DNA from: G942493375 sp942493375
Lineage (GTDB): Bacteria > Armatimonadota > UBA5829
DNA: 64,000 nucleotides
Direction of reading: 5' to 3'
Assembly: GCA_942493375.1 (NCBI GenBank)
Contig: OW818698.1
Span: 5,952,001-6,016,000, forward strand
Part shown: positions 43,375 through 52,978 of the stretch, one piece after another
Position numbering within the stretch: the stretch's first letter is position 1
Layout of the letters: each line of letters begins with the position of its first letter
The notes under the pieces: generated by a model
Seen by the model: the letters and a program-made list of their open reading frames with translations, nothing else
The model's database searches: none
What the model was told of the DNA's origin: nothing
Translations under genes and position numbers: made by a program

Positions 43375-45432
43375 ATGAGAAATCAAAGGGTTTTGTTTTT
43401 ATTCCTGGCATTATTTATCATCGTTCCCGCTCTGGCATCTGCTAATAGTGCTGGTATATCTGAATCTTCTACACAATGGATCCTGAGTAATAACCGGATG
43501 TCGGTAGGGATTTCCAGAAAGACCGGGGAGATTCTATTCATAAAGAACCAGTCAATTGATATGCTTGAAGGTTCAGCCTGTGCCGGCATTGTCGATAAGG
43601 TTTCCGGAGCAGCTTTCAAAGATGCAGACATGTTGATCGGTAAATCTAAGGTTGTTTCCGGTAATAATTCATCCAGACTGACTGTCCAGAAGGCATATGG
43701 TCAGGACTACTCTATGCTCTGCAAATATACTATCGATCAGGACTCATTTCGTATTGATTATGAAGTCTCTTGCGCAAGTTTATCACCCCGAGAGGTGAAT
43801 ATCGACTTTAACTTCCCGATGGCCTCTCAGAGGTTTGAGAAGGTCTTCTGGCCGATGGTCGGGGCTCCATTTAGCGTCCGTAATCCGGGTGTTCCTAAAC
43901 TTCTCTACAGGTATGGGATATTGGTACCGGAAGCAAGTGTTTATAACTCTGTCAGCGATCTCGGGATGAGTTTCGTAGCGCCTATCGATTTACCCAAGCC
44001 AGGATTTGCGTATGAGTGGCTGGGTGAGTACCCTCACAACACTATGTCAGCACAATACTTTTATCTCGCTTGTGGCGGAAAAAAGACTGCTAAGGCATCA
44101 ATATATATCCTCTGCCACGAAGGCGACTGGCGGTCCGGTATGGGGTGGATGGTGGAGAAGTATCCCACCTATTTCCGTGCATCCGGCAAAGAAGTCCCCA
44201 AGGGTGAAGGGCCGATGTCGATACTCTACTCTACTACATCGGATGACACTGCTCTGAGTTATGCCGCCAAAGGGATCAAGTGGCTGGAATACCAGTATTG
44301 CTTCCCGTTTTACGGAATGTACGCTCCAAAGTCGGATAGCTGGAATGTCATTGCAGACAGCGACAAGGTGAGTCTGGCAGACTGGGAAATGAACGACAAG
44401 TTGTACGGTGCCCAGTTCAGCAAAACTATCATGGAGAACAAGATAGATATAGCTCACAAGAGCGGGATAGCAGTGTACCTGTACTATCAGATTGCCGATG
44501 TCTGGCATCAGTATGCTGATAAATACTACTCGGAGGATGTTGCCAGAGATGAGAAGAATGAGCCACTGCCCGCGTTTACACTCTGCCGGTTGATGAACTC
44601 GGACCCGTCCCTGAAATGGGGTAAGGATATCAGGATTCAACTGAATGACATGTTGAAAGACTACAAGGGAATAGATGGAATCCTGTGGGATGAGTTGTTC
44701 TATGTGAATTTTGACTTCGCACACGATGATGGGATCTCGATGCAAGGCACGAGACCTTGTTACCAACTGGCATTTGCAACAGAAAAGGCGCTGGCAGATA
44801 TAGCTCCAATCGTCCACAAGAAAGGGCTGGGGATCTGGGGCAATGTGGCATCGAGTGTAGAGGTTATTAAGGGCGTCGATGGCTTGTTGATGGAATGCCC
44901 GGATTCTTATGCCGAGACCATGCAGTATTTGACTGTCGCGAAACCGATGTGCCTGCTTGCTTATGACAAAAATGCCAAAGAGGCTGAAAACAAGCTCAAA
45001 AGGTGTCTGCTTTTCGGGGCTTTTCCTTCAATAACAGAGGAACAATTCCCAAGAGACAATGAATCCCGCCGGTTGGAGAAGTGTTATAAACCAATGATCG
45101 ATCTGTTTGAGGGTCGGGAATGGGTTTTGTCTGCGCATGCCTTGAAACTTCCGGATACTGTGCGGGGGAATATATTTAAGAATGCGAAAAACAACTATCT
45201 GGTGACGGTGGTATCTCAGGATGCGTCCCAGACAGACAACTCACCAAGGATAGTGACTCAGGTCCCGGTTACTATATCAATAGCTGATGCATCTGAAATC
45301 AAGAGTTGCTATATGCTAAATAGTGAACAGGAAGGTCCTACGACTATTCCATTTACCAGGGGCATCGGAAACAGAATAAACGCTGTGATACCAGTGCATC
45401 ATGTAGCTTCTATGCTGGTGTTTAGTAGGTGA
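43375..45432 (+). CDS. Secreted TIM-barrel glycoside-hydrolase-like protein, family unknown
   Basis: The 685-residue protein has a signal peptide (MRNQRVLFLFLALFIIVPALASA). Residues about 30-280 are beta-rich (ISRKTGEILFIKNQS; VNIDFNFPMASQ), resembling the N-terminal supersandwich of GH31/GH36/GH97-type enzymes. Residues about 290-590 look like a TIM barrel with IDGILWDELFYVNFDFAHDD, whose aspartate or glutamate could be catalytic. A short C-terminal beta domain ends the protein. No family is assigned. GGAG lies before ATG 43375. It is a monocistronic or short unit with the ceramidase-like gene 147 bases downstream. Confidence 0.65.
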   Translation: MRNQRVLFLFLALFIIVPALASANSAGISESSTQWILSNNRMSVGISRKTGEILFIKNQSIDMLEGSACAGIVDKVSGAAFKDADMLIGKSKVVSGNNSSRLTVQKAYGQDYSMLCKYTIDQDSFRIDYEVSCASLSPREVNIDFNFPMASQRFEKVFWPMVGAPFSVRNPGVPKLLYRYGILVPEASVYNSVSDLGMSFVAPIDLPKPGFAYEWLGEYPHNTMSAQYFYLACGGKKTAKASIYILCHEGDWRSGMGWMVEKYPTYFRASGKEVPKGEGPMSILYSTTSDDTALSYAAKGIKWLEYQYCFPFYGMYAPKSDSWNVIADSDKVSLADWEMNDKLYGAQFSKTIMENKIDIAHKSGIAVYLYYQIADVWHQYADKYYSEDVARDEKNEPLPAFTLCRLMNSDPSLKWGKDIRIQLNDMLKDYKGIDGILWDELFYVNFDFAHDDGISMQGTRPCYQLAFATEKALADIAPIVHKKGLGIWGNVASSVEVIKGVDGLLMECPDSYAETMQYLTVAKPMCLLAYDKNAKEAENKLKRCLLFGAFPSITEEQFPRDNESRRLEKCYKPMIDLFEGREWVLSAHALKLPDTVRGNIFKNAKNNYLVTVVSQDASQTDNSPRIVTQVPVTISIADASEIKSCYMLNSEQEGPTTIPFTRGIGNRINAVIPVHHVASMLVFSR

Positions 45433-45469
45433 ATTTGTAAGAGTTCAGTGTTAATGTGTAACATAATAA

Positions 45470-45520
45470 ATTTCCGTTCGTCCTGAGTAGCGCGAAGCGC
45501 GTATCGAAGAATGGACGGAA
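45470..45520. repeat. Short R1-like palindrome
   Basis: CCGTTCGTCCTGAGTAGCGC faces GCGCGTATCGAAGAATGGACGG around GAA. It is a truncated relative of the R1 element, lying just upstream of the ceramidase-like gene. Confidence 0.6.
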
Positions 45521-45579
45521 ATTTACTCGCAAATATTGAACTATTACATAAAATTTGCTTTCATGAAAGGACATTTGAG

Positions 45580-47013
45580 ATGAGTAGTAGTTCATATCAG
45601 ATCGGAACTTTTTGTGTTGATGTGACCCCTCCTATTGGGCACGCACTGTGCGGAGGTCTCATAAAGTCGGCTTTGGGGGTCAGGGATCCCTTGTCAGCAC
45701 GGGGATTTGTGATAACTGGACCTGAAGAGCCAATCGTTGTGGCTATCTTTGACTGGTGTGAACTTCGAAATGATGGTCATCGTCGGACGCGCCAGGTGAT
45801 TGCGGATACGGTCGGTACCACACTGGACCGGGTGATGGTATCGACTATCCATCAGCATGATTCCCCTATATTCGACTTGTATGCAGAGAATCTGCTGCAT
45901 GAATATGGTATCGACGGTTTGTTTTGTGACACTGATGTCTTTGAGGATCTGATATCCCGTGTTGCACTTGCTGCGAAGGAAGCCATATCTGCAGCATTAC
46001 CGTTGACACATATCTGCACAGGGCAAGCCAAAGTTGAACAGATAGCATCCAATCGCCGCATTCCCGGCACTGGTGTGAAGATCAAAGCGTGGAGAGGCTC
46101 TGCTATATCTGCAGCCTCAGACCTAAGGAATGACCCTGAGGGGCTTATTGATCCATACTTGAAATTGATAGTCTTCAAAAGTGGAGACAGACCAGTAGCT
46201 GCATTGGACTGCTATGCCACTCATCCTATGAGCTACTATGGTGTTCGCATGGTCAGTGCGGATTTTGTCGGGGATGCACGGGCAGTTTTGGGAATGGAAC
46301 ATCCTGAGACTCTTATCATTTATGCCAACGGATGCGGCGGTAACATTGCTCCTGGAAAATACAACGTTGGCAATGAGGAATCCAGGCAGGCGATGACAGG
46401 AAGACTGGCTGACGCTATGCGCTCTGCGTGGGAAACAATGGAGAGCAGACCAGTGGAGTCGGTATCGGTTCATAGCACAAAAATCGACTTCAGAACACTT
46501 GTCCCTGATAATTTTACTGAAGAGTTCTTCAGAAACGAGCTTGCAACGTTACCAGTGGATGTAGACAGAGAGTATCTGGAAAACATGCGCGACAACGGCA
46601 CCGATGACTATATGCGTTACTGGAACGCTGCAGAAGGACTGAGCTGGTTGAAATCACTTGAAGAGGATGCAGCCGGTATGGTCTCTTGTCTGGATTTCGG
46701 AAGTGTCAAAATTGCCGGACTTCCGGGTGAGTCATTTGTCCAATACCAGCTTGCAGCCCAGAAGCTTCGTCCTGATGCATTTGTATTGGTGACTGCATAC
46801 GGAGACTGCGCTACCGGGTACATTCCAGTCGATTGTGCATGGGGTGAAGGAGGGTTTGAGGAGACAGCAAGCTATGTAGGCCCGGGGGTAGAGATGAAAA
46901 TGATCAATGCTCTGGCTGAATTGTTGGATGCTTCACCTGAGAACTACGTTCCCACGCAGGCCAGAGATCTGACTCCCGAAGAGAAGAGATGGCCGTATAA
47001 GAACGAATTCTAG
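45580..47013 (+). CDS. Neutral/alkaline ceramidase-like N-terminal domain protein, cytoplasmic
   Basis: The 477-residue protein resembles the neutral/alkaline non-lysosomal ceramidase fold: GTFCVDVTPPIG at the start, VMVSTIHQHDSP with zinc-ligand-like histidines, CYATHPMSYYG, and ANGCGGNIAPG. Real ceramidases hydrolyse the amide of ceramide and are secreted. This protein lacks a signal peptide and the C-terminal lipid-binding domain, so another amide or ester substrate is likely. Many such proteins occur beside carbohydrate genes in environmental bacteria. ATG 45580 is preceded by GAAAGG; the longer frame from 45511 reads through a palindromic repeat and is rejected. Confidence 0.75.
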   Translation: MSSSSYQIGTFCVDVTPPIGHALCGGLIKSALGVRDPLSARGFVITGPEEPIVVAIFDWCELRNDGHRRTRQVIADTVGTTLDRVMVSTIHQHDSPIFDLYAENLLHEYGIDGLFCDTDVFEDLISRVALAAKEAISAALPLTHICTGQAKVEQIASNRRIPGTGVKIKAWRGSAISAASDLRNDPEGLIDPYLKLIVFKSGDRPVAALDCYATHPMSYYGVRMVSADFVGDARAVLGMEHPETLIIYANGCGGNIAPGKYNVGNEESRQAMTGRLADAMRSAWETMESRPVESVSVHSTKIDFRTLVPDNFTEEFFRNELATLPVDVDREYLENMRDNGTDDYMRYWNAAEGLSWLKSLEEDAAGMVSCLDFGSVKIAGLPGESFVQYQLAAQKLRPDAFVLVTAYGDCATGYIPVDCAWGEGGFEETASYVGPGVEMKMINALAELLDASPENYVPTQARDLTPEEKRWPYKNEF

Positions 47014-47142
47014 GCCTGTATGGTTCATTCCCCTCCGGGCAGGGGGAATTAATGAAGCTGAATGAGATTCTGTGGTAACAAGCATCTATGCCAAGAGTAG
47101 CTCGAACTACTATCTTTGATATGCCATATTTAATGTGGCAGT

Positions 47143-48763
47143 GGGGCTGTTGAAAAAGCCCCTTTTCACGCTCAGTTGTAATGAATCTCAATATTATCGG
47201 GAATCCAGAGCGAATCCTGGGTTCCCGATATGGCGTTTACTGCGATAATAGGCTGTTACTACACCTATATAGCTCCATACCAGGAGTATGAAGCATATCA
47301 TGCAACCTGGTAGCGGGGTTGGATTACTCGCCAGTTTTTTCAGGTTCATAACAACAGCTGTGAGATAGTCCTGGATTTGCACATTCCAGAGATTTCGCCT
47401 TACTGCTCTTCTCAGTCCGTGCTGGGTCTTTGCTTCCCCGTGTGCACCCTCAACTCGATATTTATGATGCTTGTAAGCTTCAAGCATCTGTTCATCCCAA
47501 CCTCGCCGTTTCTTTCTCCTTGCCCGGAGTAAAGCAGGATAACCGTTAACTATATGTACACTCCTCGACTTACTCGTGGAGCTCAGACATTCGGCTTTTC
47601 TGGGACAATTTTGGCAGTCTTTTATATCTGCCCTATAGAAAAAACCATGCTTTGTCAAAGTTCTCTTTGTGAGTTTCTTTCCTTCAGGGCAGCGGACAAT
47701 ATCATGTTTCTCGTCGTATGAAAACCGGCAAAGAGGCATGCTTCCTTTTAATGGTGCCTTTTGTGGAGGAATGACAGGTGTAATATTCAGTTTTTCAAGC
47801 GTGGAATAGTTCGATCCACTTCCATAGGTCTTGTCACATGTTACTATGGTAGGTTTCTTCCCTACAGTTTTATCTACACGCTCTATCTGAGAGATAAACT
47901 CTTTACCCTCATTTATCTCACCGGTTGTCGCCTCAACATCAACTATAACCCCACACAAGTCATCCACTGCAGTATGTTGTTTATATGTCGGCTCAAGCCT
48001 CTGGTCGCTTCGGCTTGTTGCCATAGATGCATCAGCATCCGTTCGGCTTCGTTTCTTTATCTTACCCTTTGGCTTTTTGGTGCCTTTCTTGACGGTCTTT
48101 TTCGTATCGGTTGCATCCATATCCTCGGGCTCAGAAGCATCTTCACCAGGATTTTCTTCCTCTACAGCTTCAACATAGGTCGATACGAGACTTTCCCAGC
48201 TCACATCTGCACGAATCAGAGTAGCATCACAGTGGATCATATCACCTCCAACAAGACCTGCTTTTATACACTGCTTTACCACTCTCTCGAATATTTGTCT
48301 GAACCTGCCGGCTCCCCATCTGGTCCTTATCCTTGTTAAGCTACTGTGGTCAGGAATAATATGATCGAGTTCGTATCCGCAGAACCACCGGAAAGCGATG
48401 TTCACCTGAACTTCACGCATCAGCTTCCGGTCGTGGACTATACCGTGGAGAAACCCACAAAGCATCAGCCGAAGTGCCTTTTCAGTCTCAATGCAAGGTC
48501 TGCCCTGCGTCTCGTGGTAGCAATCCTTTACCACATCATCAAGCCATGACAACTCCAAAACTTTGTTCACTCTTACAAGAATATGGTCTTCTGGAATAAA
48601 ATCTGAGAGCCTGCCTGCAATGAACATGCTCTCCTGTCTAATAGTCTTTTTACGATACATTATCCACCACCAAAGGATATTTTGCCTCTGATAATGAATT
48701 CTACATAGAGGGGTGGATTTCCTTTAAAATTGACCACTTTTTGTAGACTTTTTCAACAGCCCC
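47143..48763 (-). mobile_element. Insertion sequence, IS1182-like, apparently intact
   Basis: Perfect 16-base terminal inverted repeats bound the element: GGGGCTGTTGAAAAAG at 47143-47158 and its complement at 48748-48763, giving 1621 bases. One transposase gene fills it on the minus strand. The left flank ends CAGT and the right flank reads TCAGT, so a four-base target duplication offset by one base is possible but not clear. A related relic lies at about 51203-51420. Confidence 0.88.
47194..48660 (-). CDS. IS1182-like DDE transposase
   Basis: The 488-residue protein has the IS1182-family layout: an N-terminal domain of IS5/1182 type (RLSDFIPEDHILVRVNKVL), then the DDE catalytic core with D145 in HCDATLIRADVSW, D276 in VTCDKTYGSGSNY and E404 in RVEGAHGEAKTQHGLRRA. 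A lysine/acid-rich, low-complexity linker (VKKGTKKPKGKIKKRSRTDA) lies near 190-210. Cysteines in CPEGKKL and CQNCPRKAECLSS suggest a zinc-finger-like insert, usual in this family. There is no frameshift or stop. Terminal repeats are intact, so the element may be active. Confidence 0.92.
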   Translation of the reverse strand: MYRKKTIRQESMFIAGRLSDFIPEDHILVRVNKVLELSWLDDVVKDCYHETQGRPCIETEKALRLMLCGFLHGIVHDRKLMREVQVNIAFRWFCGYELDHIIPDHSSLTRIRTRWGAGRFRQIFERVVKQCIKAGLVGGDMIHCDATLIRADVSWESLVSTYVEAVEEENPGEDASEPEDMDATDTKKTVKKGTKKPKGKIKKRSRTDADASMATSRSDQRLEPTYKQHTAVDDLCGVIVDVEATTGEINEGKEFISQIERVDKTVGKKPTIVTCDKTYGSGSNYSTLEKLNITPVIPPQKAPLKGSMPLCRFSYDEKHDIVRCPEGKKLTKRTLTKHGFFYRADIKDCQNCPRKAECLSSTSKSRSVHIVNGYPALLRARRKKRRGWDEQMLEAYKHHKYRVEGAHGEAKTQHGLRRAVRRNLWNVQIQDYLTAVVMNLKKLASNPTPLPGCMICFILLVWSYIGVVTAYYRSKRHIGNPGFALDSR

Positions 48764-48800
48764 TCAGTCCCTTTTTTTTCCTTTTTTCCACTCTTTCAGA

Positions 48801-50129
48801 TTAAAGGTGGAGTTCCTCTTTCTCCCCCATTTTCCTGGCTTTAATAACATAAAGCACTACACCCGCTACACTATCAACTTCAATGACAGCGTTCGGTTCT
48901 ATATGCCCTTCTATCGATTCTGCAGTCCATTCTTCACCACGAATCATTACACGACCTATCGGACTGAGCCAGGTCACCGCTCTACCATGCTGTCCGATAA
49001 GCGCTTCCATACCTGTTACTACAGGCCGACGACGGGCCTCCATTACCTTTCTACCCACCAGTAATAGGAACGATATCAGCGTAAGTGTCATAAGCGCAAT
49101 CATCCAAAGGCTGACGTATACTGTTGGAAGTGAGGGTGACACCGGCCCCAGCGGAACAAACAGGAGCAGCGAACCCAGAACAAACGCAACAATAGCCCCA
49201 ACTCCAAGCGCGCCGAACCCTTGAACAAATAACTCACCCACCAACAATGCAACTGCCAGAATCAGTAGGCCAATACCAGCCCAGCCGATGGGTAGTGATC
49301 CCAACGCCACAAAAGCTAAAACAAGGGATATCACCCCTACCAGACCCGAAACAAACGTGCCGGGATTATACAGCTCTGCGATAATCCCTATCACACCCAG
49401 GCTGAGAAGCAGGTAAGCGATGTTGGGATCGGTTATTATATGCAAGAGTTTTTCCAGCAGTGTCATTGGGATATTGACCTGCCTAACACCCAGAGTATTG
49501 AGTGTCACAGGACCTGAGGTTGTTGTGAGCTTTTTGCCATTGATCTGGCGCAGGAGATCCTGCTTGCTCCTTGCGACTACATCAATTACTCCCAAACGCA
49601 GAGCTTCCTCAGATGTTGCGGATACACTTTCCTTGACTGATTTCTCTGCCCATGTCGCATTACGACCTCTTAATACAGCCAGTGATCTGGCAAGAGCAGC
49701 AGCATCCTGAACAATCTTGGTGGACATCACTGCATTCTTATCTTCTCCCAAAGCTACTGGATGAGCTGCACCTATATTGGTGCCTGGAGCCATTGCGGCA
49801 ATGTGGGCTGAGATTGTAATAAACATTCCTGCTGAGGCAGCGCGACCACCTGAAGGGGCTACATATACCACGACAGGCACTCGAGAACCCAGAATCTTTT
49901 TCGTTATCTCACGCATCGACGATTCTAGTCCACCGGGAGTATCGAGTTGCAGCACCAGCGCATTAGCCTTGTTTACTTCGGCTTCGGTTATGGCTCGCGA
50001 AACATAGGACGAACTAAGTACATTTATTACCCCATTGAGTGTCGCATTATAGATAACACCATCATTTTGAACAGACCAGGCAGGTGTCATAAGCAATGCA
50101 ATGATCACGCACAACAACAATCGAATCAA
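48801..50129 (-). CDS. nfeD: NfeD-family membrane-bound serine protease (long form)
   Basis: The 442-residue protein is a full-length NfeD (NfeD1b-type). It has a signal or first membrane segment (RLLLCVIIALLMTPAWS), a ClpP-class serine protease domain at about 25-225 (LQLDTPGGLESSMREI, GGRAASAGMFI with the nucleophilic serine, and a lysine in STKIVQDAAA), then four or five membrane segments at about 240-375 and a C-terminal OB-fold NfeD domain (GQHGRAVTWLSPIGRVMIRGEEW). It starts at TTG 50129 overlapping the TGA of the slipin gene (TTGA), with GGAGG nine bases upstream, so the two are translationally coupled. The pair processes membrane proteins and organises membrane microdomains. Confidence 0.92.
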   Translation of the reverse strand: MIRLLLCVIIALLMTPAWSVQNDGVIYNATLNGVINVLSSSYVSRAITEAEVNKANALVLQLDTPGGLESSMREITKKILGSRVPVVVYVAPSGGRAASAGMFITISAHIAAMAPGTNIGAAHPVALGEDKNAVMSTKIVQDAAALARSLAVLRGRNATWAEKSVKESVSATSEEALRLGVIDVVARSKQDLLRQINGKKLTTTSGPVTLNTLGVRQVNIPMTLLEKLLHIITDPNIAYLLLSLGVIGIIAELYNPGTFVSGLVGVISLVLAFVALGSLPIGWAGIGLLILAVALLVGELFVQGFGALGVGAIVAFVLGSLLLFVPLGPVSPSLPTVYVSLWMIALMTLTLISFLLLVGRKVMEARRRPVVTGMEALIGQHGRAVTWLSPIGRVMIRGEEWTAESIEGHIEPNAVIEVDSVAGVVLYVIKARKMGEKEELHL

Positions 50130-51046
50130 GGCTTCTCGCCTCCAGTTGCACCCATCATTCCCTCACGGGCTCGTTGGGCCAGCGGCTCTATTAGTTTGGT
50201 GAGTTCCAGTGGAAGTACTATCTTGGTTGCTTCCGTCGCCCCCAGTGCTCGGAGTGCATCCAGATACTGCAGGCTCATTGTCTTACTGTCCACATATTGG
50301 GCAACTTCATATACTTTTTGCAGTCCAAGCGCCGCACCTTCCGCATTAAGCACTTTTGATTCGCGGTCACCTTCTGCACGCAGGACTATGGCTTGCTTTT
50401 CACCCTCTGCATTCAAAATCGCGGCTGCGCGTTCGCCCTCAGCAGTTCTAACAGCAGCTTCCTTGCGTCCCTCAGCTTCGGTGACTGTGGCACGTCTGGT
50501 TCGCTCAGCAGACATCTGCCGGCTCATAGCTTCCTGGATTTCACGAGGTGGAACGATCTCGCGGATTTCAACTGCAGTTACTTTGATACCCCACCTGTTT
50601 GTAACCTCATCAAGTCTGATTCTCAGGGCCTCATTGATTTGCTCCCGGTTGGCCAGAACATCATCAAGAGGCATTGCTCCCACAACCGCACGCAGTGTTG
50701 TAATCGCAATTCCTCGAGCAGCTCCAAAGAAATCTACCACCTCAAGCACACTTGGAAGTGCGTCCACTACCTTCATGTAGACAAAGAAGTCTATGGACAC
50801 TGGCGCATTATCCTTGGTAATCGCTGACTGCGGGGGAACATCGAAGAATGTTTCTCTCAAATCAACCCGAACACCTCGATCCACATAGGGTATTAGTAGA
50901 ACCAACCCCGGACCCTTTATGTTGAGAACACGTCCAAGACGAAATACTACCAGCCTCTGATACTCTGGCACTACCCGGATTGCGGAAGCCAGGGCAATGA
51001 ATACTATAAATACCCAGATACCTGTATAGATAATTGTTGGTGTCAT
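50126..51046 (-). CDS. Slipin / SPFH (Band 7) membrane protein
   Basis: The 306-residue protein has one N-terminal membrane segment (IIYTGIWVFIVFIALASAI) followed by an SPFH domain (VVPEYQRLVVFRLGRVLNIKGPGLVLLIPYVD; DFFVYMKVVDA). A long charged, alanine-rich coiled coil follows (about 185-250, EAEGRKEAAVRTAEGERAA). This is the stomatin-like protein normally paired with NfeD, whose C-terminus it may present for cleavage. ATG 51046 follows GGAGG; longer upstream frames lack a site. Confidence 0.93.
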   Translation of the reverse strand: MTPTIIYTGIWVFIVFIALASAIRVVPEYQRLVVFRLGRVLNIKGPGLVLLIPYVDRGVRVDLRETFFDVPPQSAITKDNAPVSIDFFVYMKVVDALPSVLEVVDFFGAARGIAITTLRAVVGAMPLDDVLANREQINEALRIRLDEVTNRWGIKVTAVEIREIVPPREIQEAMSRQMSAERTRRATVTEAEGRKEAAVRTAEGERAAAILNAEGEKQAIVLRAEGDRESKVLNAEGAALGLQKVYEVAQYVDSKTMSLQYLDALRALGATEATKIVLPLELTKLIEPLAQRAREGMMGATGGEKP

Positions 51047-51202
51047 TATTAGCCTCCAGACATTATCAACAAACATGCAGTTAGCACGTGTATACCCGTT
51101 AACACTTCCAGGGCAAACCACAAAAGCTGGCAAAACACATATCCCAACTGCAATTGAGTGTCAACGGCTAAAAACAACCAATCGGTGCCAAATTAAAGGT
51201 GT

Positions 51203-51420
51203 CTGTGAGGCTGTTGAATAAGTCGGATTTCGCACTCAGTTTTCAGATTGTATCGGTGACTATGTGAATCCAGGGTAATATCGGGTTTCTGTTTCAGAAT
51301 TGCTCGGTTATCAGGTCCACATTGTACAGATATGACTGTTAAACAAGAATATACTGCATAGATGTGAACATCAGAAGAACGGCATATTAAAATAGACAAA
51401 TATAACAGCCCCTCTGTCCC
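51203..51420. mobile_element. MITE-like relic of an IS1182-type element
   Basis: The left part GGCTGTTGAATAAGTCGGAT, followed by TTCGCACTCAGTT, parallels GGCTGTTGAAAAAGCCCCTT, followed by TTCACGCTCAGTT, of the intact element at 47143. The right end reads TATAACAGCCCC. The two ends face each other about 215 bases apart with no transposase gene between. It is probably a non-autonomous derivative or internal deletion. It occupies part of the 638-base gap 51047-51684. Confidence 0.6.
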
Positions 51421-51528
51421 CATTAACCACCCTTTCCGCCCCTTTCGCGTTAACCGTATTATTAGCATTCAGTTCTGAACAAACGAGTATCATCAGAAAT
51501 ATTGTAATGTTGTGAAACAAAGACCGTT

Positions 51529-51556
51529 TTGGTAGTGTCTAATCTTGTGATATACT
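51529..51556 (+). promoter_or_regulatory. Candidate promoter
   Basis: TTGGTA (51529-51534) and TATACT (51551-51556) have a 16-base spacer. It lies 129 bases before the small secreted protein gene starting at 51685. Confidence 0.35.
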
Positions 51557-51684
51557 ACCGTTAGTCTTCATTTCACAGCAGATGATGAATATGTATTTTC
51601 GTCAGTATTACCGGCAGTCGTAATAATCCATGGTTGTGTTTTATGCGCACTGTTTTGTGCAGCAATCTTGCCAGGAGAATCAAC

Positions 51685-52251
51685 ATGAAGAGTTTGGTGT
51701 TGGGTGTTTCTATAATACTATTGCTTATATTAGCATCTTATGTTTCTTGCACTGAGTCTGCAACCTATGACCCATACAAATCAAGTGTAGATTTTTGCAG
51801 TGGGAAATATCAGGAAACCGAGGGTATGCTACTTACGATTAAGCTTAATGATAATGTCTTGCGAGATAAAGGGCTGGTGCATCTTGACATTACATATAAG
51901 AATATTATTGAATCCCCAATCCATTTTTGGTTATCACTCATGGCCAGACCATATCAAACGGAATTGGTTAATTCACAGGGAGAAATCTTGAAGCCTAAAA
52001 AGTTGAAAGCCCAATGGGGTTCAAATGCGCGATGTACTCTGAAGCCAGGGGCGGAGCGTAAAGATGGTGTGATGCTTAATCACATTTATGATCTAAACAA
52101 ACCAGGTGAGTATTCTGTGCGATTAGCACGCTCAGTCAATCGTCTTGACAATACAGGTTATGCCTGGCTTTACACAAATCAAATTACTTTCAAATTGACT
52201 CAGGATGAAATTGACACTTACAACAAAAACACAAAGGTCCAAGTGAAATAG
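51685..52251 (+). CDS. Small secreted protein of unknown function
   Basis: The 188-residue protein starts at ATG 51685 with AGGAG seven to eight bases upstream. It has a hydrophobic signal (MKSLVLGVSIILLLILASYVSC). The cysteine after YVS could be lipidated, although position -3 is a tyrosine rather than the usual leucine. The mature part is beta-rich (LVHLDITYKNIIESPIHFWLS; GEYSVRLARSVNRLD), like a single immunoglobulin-type sandwich. No family is recognised and no operon partner is seen. Confidence 0.65.
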   Translation: MKSLVLGVSIILLLILASYVSCTESATYDPYKSSVDFCSGKYQETEGMLLTIKLNDNVLRDKGLVHLDITYKNIIESPIHFWLSLMARPYQTELVNSQGEILKPKKLKAQWGSNARCTLKPGAERKDGVMLNHIYDLNKPGEYSVRLARSVNRLDNTGYAWLYTNQITFKLTQDEIDTYNKNTKVQVK

Positions 52252-52345
52252 TAGAAATCGAACTATTATCTTTAGGCTCATTTAATGACCAGACGATATG
52301 TGTTTCCAAATTCCTTTTTGTATGCTGCGGACTCTTAAGTTCATC

Positions 52346-52370
52346 AGGGGCGGCCTCGAAAGGTCGCCCG
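52346..52370 (-). terminator. Hairpin downstream of engB
   Basis: On the minus strand GGGCGACC-TTTCGA-GGCCGCCC forms an 8-base-pair stem directly after the engB stop codon. No T-run follows; it may stabilise the 3' end rather than terminate. Confidence 0.45.
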
Positions 52371-52375
52371 GCGGT

Positions 52376-52978
52376 TTATTCTTCCTTGATTGAGTTCATC
52401 ACCCAGTACCAGAGCTTATCTTTATTGAGTCCTGTTTCCGCGGAGAAGGCCAGGGTGTTCAGGCTGTCTACGTTTAGTTTCTCAGCTATCTGCAGCATTA
52501 GCTCCGGGATTTTGGACTTGGATATTTTGTCTGCTTTGGTTCCGACTATCAGGCTGTGAAGCTCCTTTTCTTTCAACCATTCGCACATACTGTGGTCGAG
52601 TGGCTGAGGTGGATGGCGGAAGTCTATGAGCTGGATTACACCCCTCAGGTTTTCACGCGTCATCAGGTATTCCTCGATGAGTTCTCCCCATTGTGCACGT
52701 CCTGCAAGATTCATTGCAGCAAAACCGTATCCCGGCATATCGACTAAATAAAACGGTTTAGCTGACTTATCGACGGGAGTTATCTTGTAGTAGTTCAGGG
52801 TTTGAGTTCGTCCGGGAGTGTTGGAAGTCCTGGCTAAACCCTTCTTACCTACCAAGGTATTTATCAGGGACGATTTCCCTACATTAGAACGTCCAACAAG
52901 TGCGATTTCCGGTAGATTATCCTTGGGTAATTGATCGGAACGTACAACACTTATTATAAAATCTGCTGAAACACGCAT
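52376..52978 (-). CDS. engB: Ribosome biogenesis GTPase EngB (YihA/YsxC)
   Basis: The 200-residue protein has the full set of G motifs: G1 GRSNVGKSS (29-37), G2 NTPGRTQTLNYY, G3 DMPGYGFA, G4 TKAD and G5 SAETG. Length and order fit EngB, an essential GTPase that helps late 50S ribosomal subunit assembly. GGAG lies ten bases before ATG 52978. A TATAAT-like box occurs about 85 bases upstream on the minus strand (near 53067). It is a housekeeping gene embedded among accessory genes, so the window is chromosomal and not a plasmid (inference). Confidence 0.95.
   Translation of the reverse strand: MRVSADFIISVVRSDQLPKDNLPEIALVGRSNVGKSSLINTLVGKKGLARTSNTPGRTQTLNYYKITPVDKSAKPFYLVDMPGYGFAAMNLAGRAQWGELIEEYLMTRENLRGVIQLIDFRHPPQPLDHSMCEWLKEKELHSLIVGTKADKISKSKIPELMLQIAEKLNVDSLNTLAFSAETGLNKDKLWYWVMNSIKEE

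Noticed and set aside
49947..50780. 277-codon plus-strand open frame over the slipin gene
   Set aside because: Antisense shadow of a clear SPFH-domain gene; its serine/alanine-rich sequence is what the complementary frame of that coiled coil gives.
51193..51468. 91-codon minus-strand open frame
   Set aside because: It lies across the IS-derived relic, has no ribosome binding site and shows no domain.
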